DNA of 64,000 bases from the NCBI GenBank assembly GCA_023435645.1, contig JAEYRK010000098.1, forward strand, positions 28,803 to 92,802. The letters run 5' to 3'. Of the stretch, positions 61,131 through 64,000 are shown in pieces. The notes beneath the pieces are model-generated. The model did not search any database. It was not told the DNA's origin and saw nothing but the letters and a program-made list of their open reading frames with translations. The stretch comes from Bacillota bacterium (GTDB taxonomy: Bacteria; Bacillota; Clostridia; Lachnospirales; Lachnospiraceae). The position numbers were made by a program, and so were the translations under genes. Position 1 is the first letter of the stretch. Each line of letters starts with the position of its first letter.

Positions 61131-61348
61131 TAAGAACTTCCTTTCCTCCTGACCTTTCTGTCAGGTACTTCCACTTTATTTTATCCTTATGGCTTCTACT
61201 GTATCTCTATCAGATTTATTATAGCAAACAATTCATACGAAGCAAGTAATACCAAACAAATCATAGCAAACAAATCGTCACTGCGGCTACGAGATACCTC
61301 CATCCGTAATGCATTACAATCACCATTGTTCCGGCGGCTAAGTGATAG

Positions 61349-61426
61349 CCCCATGCTCATGATGGAGCATACAGGGGGATGCGTTCTCTTTGAGCAGGAG
61401 GATGAGGTTCGGAGCTTATCTCAAAG
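61349..61426 (+). other. Candidate structured RNA or DNA element upstream of the rhodanese gene
   Basis: Two hairpins lie within the 393-base gap 61131-61523. The first has CCCC/GGGG outer and ATGCTC/GAGCAT inner arms (61349-61377). The second pairs CTTTGAG (61388-61394) with CTCAAAG (61420-61426). Neither has a T-run. The start of the gap (61220-61278) is AT-rich with three near-copies of AGCAAACAA. Nothing else is evident. Confidence 0.4.
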
Positions 61427-61523
61427 CTGAGTCTTTGTGACATAATCACTTTTTCCTGAATAGAGAACTGCTATAATACAGATGATAGCTATTGAAATCA
61501 GCCGTAACGTAAAGGAGAAGAAT

Positions 61524-61844
61524 ATGTTTGCATTGTTTCATAAAGATGATATTGGTTCCATTTCTGTGAATGAGCTTGATACAATACTGAATGAAATTAA
61601 CTTAATCGATATCAGGGAGCCTAATGAGTATTCCCAAGGCCATATCACAAAAGCGAGAAATATTCCCATGGGTCAGCTGCTTACAAACCCGGGGCAATAC
61701 CTGAACAAGAACCAGAGATATTATATCATGTGCCAATCCGGAGGAAGAAGCCAAAGAGCAACCTCTGTTCTGAAGAAAGCCGGCTTTGATGTGATTAATG
61801 TGAAGGGCGGAATGGGAAGTTATATCGGAAAAAATCGGAAATAG
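61524..61844 (+). CDS. Single-domain rhodanese
   Basis: A 106-residue rhodanese-family sulfurtransferase. It shows INLIDIREPNEYSQGHI, ARNIPMG, the catalytic Cys in YIMCQSGGRSQRA, and GFDVINVKGGMGSY. Such proteins carry sulfane sulfur as a Cys-persulfide. I chose the ATG at 61524 because AAAGGAG lies six bases upstream; the frame reaches back to 61482. It is the second rhodanese domain in the window, after the fusion at 10747. Confidence 0.92.
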   Translation: MFALFHKDDIGSISVNELDTILNEINLIDIREPNEYSQGHITKARNIPMGQLLTNPGQYLNKNQRYYIMCQSGGRSQRATSVLKKAGFDVINVKGGMGSYIGKNRK

Positions 61845-61929
61845 AAATATAACGGAAGAATTTGGTTGTCATAAAACGGATTCCCCACTATAATTATCTT
61901 ATATAAGATAACTGATAGGGGGAATTTTT

Positions 61930-63795
61930 TTGAGTCAATTGAAAAGATATATGGCGAAGGCTTTGCTGATCCTGCTTTTATTCAGTAGTACAACAGTATC
62001 CCCCGGATACTTTATGCAATCTATTGCGATAGCTGCGGTAAAGGCACCGACTGTTGTCACATCAAAAAAGGTACTTTACTTAGGAGCTGACACCTATAAA
62101 GTAGAAATAAAGAACCTGTCTTCGAAAGCTATTGTTACCTATCAATCCAGTAACACAAGGGTGGCAACTGTTTCAAAGGCTGGTAAGGTGAAGCCTCTGA
62201 AAGCAGGAGCTGCTACAATCACTGTCACAATAAAGCAGAATGGGAAAACCTATCGCTTAAAGACAGAGGTAACAGTGAAGAAGCCAACGATCGAGTTTAC
62301 CTCCTCCATAGATTATCTGAATGTTGGAGAAGCTTATCTGTTGAAAGCAAAAACCAACGGAATGAAGGAGAAGGTAGTATGGAGCGTATCGGATGATACC
62401 ATTGCCTCGATCAGCGCGGGAGGCAAATTAACTGCACTGTCTGCTGGAGAGGTTACTGTGACAGCCACCGCAGGGGGGATTAAAAAGCAAGGTGAGATAT
62501 CGATTGGTACGAATCGTCTAGGGGTTTTTTCAAATCAAATCACTTGTTATGAACCGTCTACGGTGTATGTGCATATCTATGAACCAATCAAAGACGAGGT
62601 ATTGACGGCAGATACCTTAAGTAAAAGTAATGCGGTGATAGATTTTGAATGGGAGAAGCAGACTGAGGCGAATATTCTTCCAATCACAATTCTTCCGAAG
62701 AAGGCAGGGAAGGAGACCCTGATACTCACCTCTGATAAGGCTACAGATCGCCTGTATATTGACATCACTGTGACGGAGAAGCCTAAGGACAGATTAGAGC
62801 TGAATGCCAAGGAGGTTTATGCAAAATGCTCCCCTGCAACCGTGATTATTACGGCAACAAATAAGTCGGGGGCCGTTTACACCGGGTCCGGCTTTTTCAT
62901 AGATAACGGATTGTTGGTCACAAATTATCACGTCATTGAAGGCAGCTCCAGGATTATCGTAAGGACCCAGGAGGAAAAGGAGTATGAGGTCAAGGAGATT
63001 GTCGGCTTTGATGCCAAAATAGACCTGGCCATTCTTAGAGTAAATTCTCAAAATCCTTCCTTGGTGCTCAACCAGGATGGTGCGGTAACGGGAGAAGAGA
63101 TCTATGCACTGGGAAGTCCATTGGGATTGACCGGAACCTTATCGGATGGTATGGTATCCACCAGCTCCCGTGTGATAGAAGGGGTGGATTATATCCAGAT
63201 TACCGCACCTATCTCGCCCGGTAACAGCGGAGGACCACTCTTGAATGGCTATGGAGAGGTCTTAGGGGTCAATACGATGTATTTGGTGAATGGACAGAAT
63301 CTTAATTTTGCAGTTAATATCAAGGAGCTTCAGAAGATAAGCACCAACAGGCCCATGAGCATGAAGGAGTTTGGAGAGCAGTATCAGCTTATACAAAAGG
63401 ATAAGGACACTCAGGTCATTTATGAAGATTCCACGAAAAGCGGTGATCCGATGACCTGCCAGGAGATTGCTCCGATGGTATATGTAGAAGGTGCGATCAC
63501 GGCGGATGAATACTGGGATTGTTATTCATTTAAAGTAGAAGAGCCTGTCTATGTTATAGGGGCTATGGGGTTGAAGAATAAGGAGCTGATGAAGGATATC
63601 CGCTTCCATCTCTATGATTATGATTTAGAGTATCCGATTGCGTATGGAGAAAACCAAATTTATAACGGGGATCCTATGAAGGTAATTCAAGCGTTCTATC
63701 TGGAGCCTGGGGAATATTTTATATCAATATGGCTTCCGGATGAATATGTCGGTGAAGATGTTCCCTATATGTTTATGATAGATTTATTATACTAA
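61930..63795 (+). CDS. Secreted protein with two Ig-like (Big_2) domains and a trypsin-like serine protease domain
   Basis: A 621-residue exported protein. Signal peptide about 1-37 (KALLILLLFSSTTVSPGYF). Two BIG2-type domains about 40-115 and 118-195, each with VATVSKAGKVKPLKAGAATI-like strands. A linking domain follows to about 285. An S1C (HtrA-like) protease domain spans about 290-475 with the complete triad His334 (TNYHVIEG), Asp365 (KIDLAIL) and Ser433 (SPGNSGGPLLN). A beta-rich C-terminal domain comes last, possibly pre-peptidase-C-like. No PDZ domain. TTG start at 61930, eight bases after GGGGG. Confidence 0.9.
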   Translation: MSQLKRYMAKALLILLLFSSTTVSPGYFMQSIAIAAVKAPTVVTSKKVLYLGADTYKVEIKNLSSKAIVTYQSSNTRVATVSKAGKVKPLKAGAATITVTIKQNGKTYRLKTEVTVKKPTIEFTSSIDYLNVGEAYLLKAKTNGMKEKVVWSVSDDTIASISAGGKLTALSAGEVTVTATAGGIKKQGEISIGTNRLGVFSNQITCYEPSTVYVHIYEPIKDEVLTADTLSKSNAVIDFEWEKQTEANILPITILPKKAGKETLILTSDKATDRLYIDITVTEKPKDRLELNAKEVYAKCSPATVIITATNKSGAVYTGSGFFIDNGLLVTNYHVIEGSSRIIVRTQEEKEYEVKEIVGFDAKIDLAILRVNSQNPSLVLNQDGAVTGEEIYALGSPLGLTGTLSDGMVSTSSRVIEGVDYIQITAPISPGNSGGPLLNGYGEVLGVNTMYLVNGQNLNFAVNIKELQKISTNRPMSMKEFGEQYQLIQKDKDTQVIYEDSTKSGDPMTCQEIAPMVYVEGAITADEYWDCYSFKVEEPVYVIGAMGLKNKELMKDIRFHLYDYDLEYPIAYGENQIYNGDPMKVIQAFYLEPGEYFISIWLPDEYVGEDVPYMFMIDLLY

Positions 63796-63878
63796 CCGTT
63801 ATGTTGATGTTATAGTGATTTCCAAAATCCCGGACCAGGAGAAGTCATTATTCGCTTACCATTACCCTCATTTGGTCA

Positions 63879-63918
63879 ATTGAAAAGGTAACTTCCACAT
63901 TGAAAAAGTAAATTCCAC
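63879..63918. repeat. 20-bp tandem repeat near the window edge, possible IS end
   Basis: ATTGAAAAGGTAACTTCCAC at 63879-63898 is followed at once by ATTGAAAAAGTAAATTCCAC at 63899-63918, with 18 of 20 bases identical. Such short tandem repeats recall the multiple transposase-binding repeats at the termini of IS21-family elements. Nothing is coded in the rest of 63796-64000. Confidence 0.6.
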
Positions 63919-64000
63919 ACAAATCAATCAGATATGAATAACACAAACGTGTAAACAAGAAAAATTATTAAAAATAGATGTTTTTTATATCATCTTGCTG

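Overview
The window reads as chromosome of a low-to-moderate-GC, Gram-positive, anaerobic Clostridia, most likely a plant-fibre-associated member of the Lachnospiraceae. The grounds are strong AGGAGG-type ribosome sites, frequent hairpin-plus-T-run terminators, a T-box leader, glycoside hydrolases GH43 and GH3, oxygen and sulfur redox enzymes typical of anaerobes, a methyl-accepting chemotaxis protein and c-di-GMP proteins. The lineage is inferred from gene content and has not been tested. I saw no rRNA, tRNA, CRISPR array or complete mobile element.

Layout. 0-2.5 kb: the 3' end of a NitT/TauT-type ABC permease, converging on a lipoprotein binding protein that sits in an operon behind a polysaccharide deacetylase. 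2.8-8.1 kb: an unassigned membrane protein, UV-damage endonuclease, GH43 glycosidase and an AlkA-type glycosylase. 8.4-13.2 kb: a redox and sulfur block with NADH oxidase, a cysteine-cluster protein, an ArsR regulator and a four-domain CoA-disulfide reductase/rhodanese/TusA/DsrE fusion. The ArsR promoter has a perfect inverted repeat in its spacer. 13.6-16.4 kb: a secreted coiled-coil protein with FtsE and FtsX, resembling the PcsB-FtsEX cell-wall hydrolase module but with no recognisable hydrolase domain. 16.5-24.7 kb: threonine aldolase, Fe-S aldo/keto reductase, DUF2512 protein, PflX-like radical SAM protein, an RlmD-type rRNA methylase with a decapeptide-repeat extension, an SGNH esterase and two acetyltransferases.

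24.9-36.2 kb: a marR-SDR-acetoacetate decarboxylase-like operon, a PTPS/QueD-like protein with a zinc ribbon, several small soluble enzymes, a ZIP metal transporter, a PadR-linked iron-sulfur membrane protein, and a DUF1538 transporter translationally coupled to a tandem P-II-like protein. 36.4-40.2 kb: a chemoreceptor and a T-box-controlled alaA. 41.3-46.9 kb: a PilZ protein, then a probable tryptophan-catabolism cluster made of a YheO/DauR-type regulator, RidA, tryptophanase, an NSS transporter and its 40-residue MetS-type subunit. 47-56.5 kb: esterase, GGDEF-EAL protein, SIMPL protein, HAD phosphatase, NYN-LOTUS nuclease, YgjP-type metallohydrolase, a DUF2892 protein, a tocopherol-cyclase-like protein and a NimA-like flavoprotein. 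56.9-63.8 kb: GH3 glucosidase, FlaR-like P-loop protein, glycerol-1-phosphate dehydrogenase, a rhodanese and a secreted Ig-like/trypsin-like protease. The last 120 bases carry a 20-bp tandem repeat that could be the edge of an insertion sequence.

The strongest leads are: the FtsEX module with a hydrolase-less partner; DUF1538 coupled to a duplicated P-II-like protein; the grouping of RidA with tryptophanase, whose released intermediate is the natural RidA substrate; the T-box on an alanine aminotransferase gene; and the sulfur-relay fusion beside a cysteine-rich ArsR regulator.
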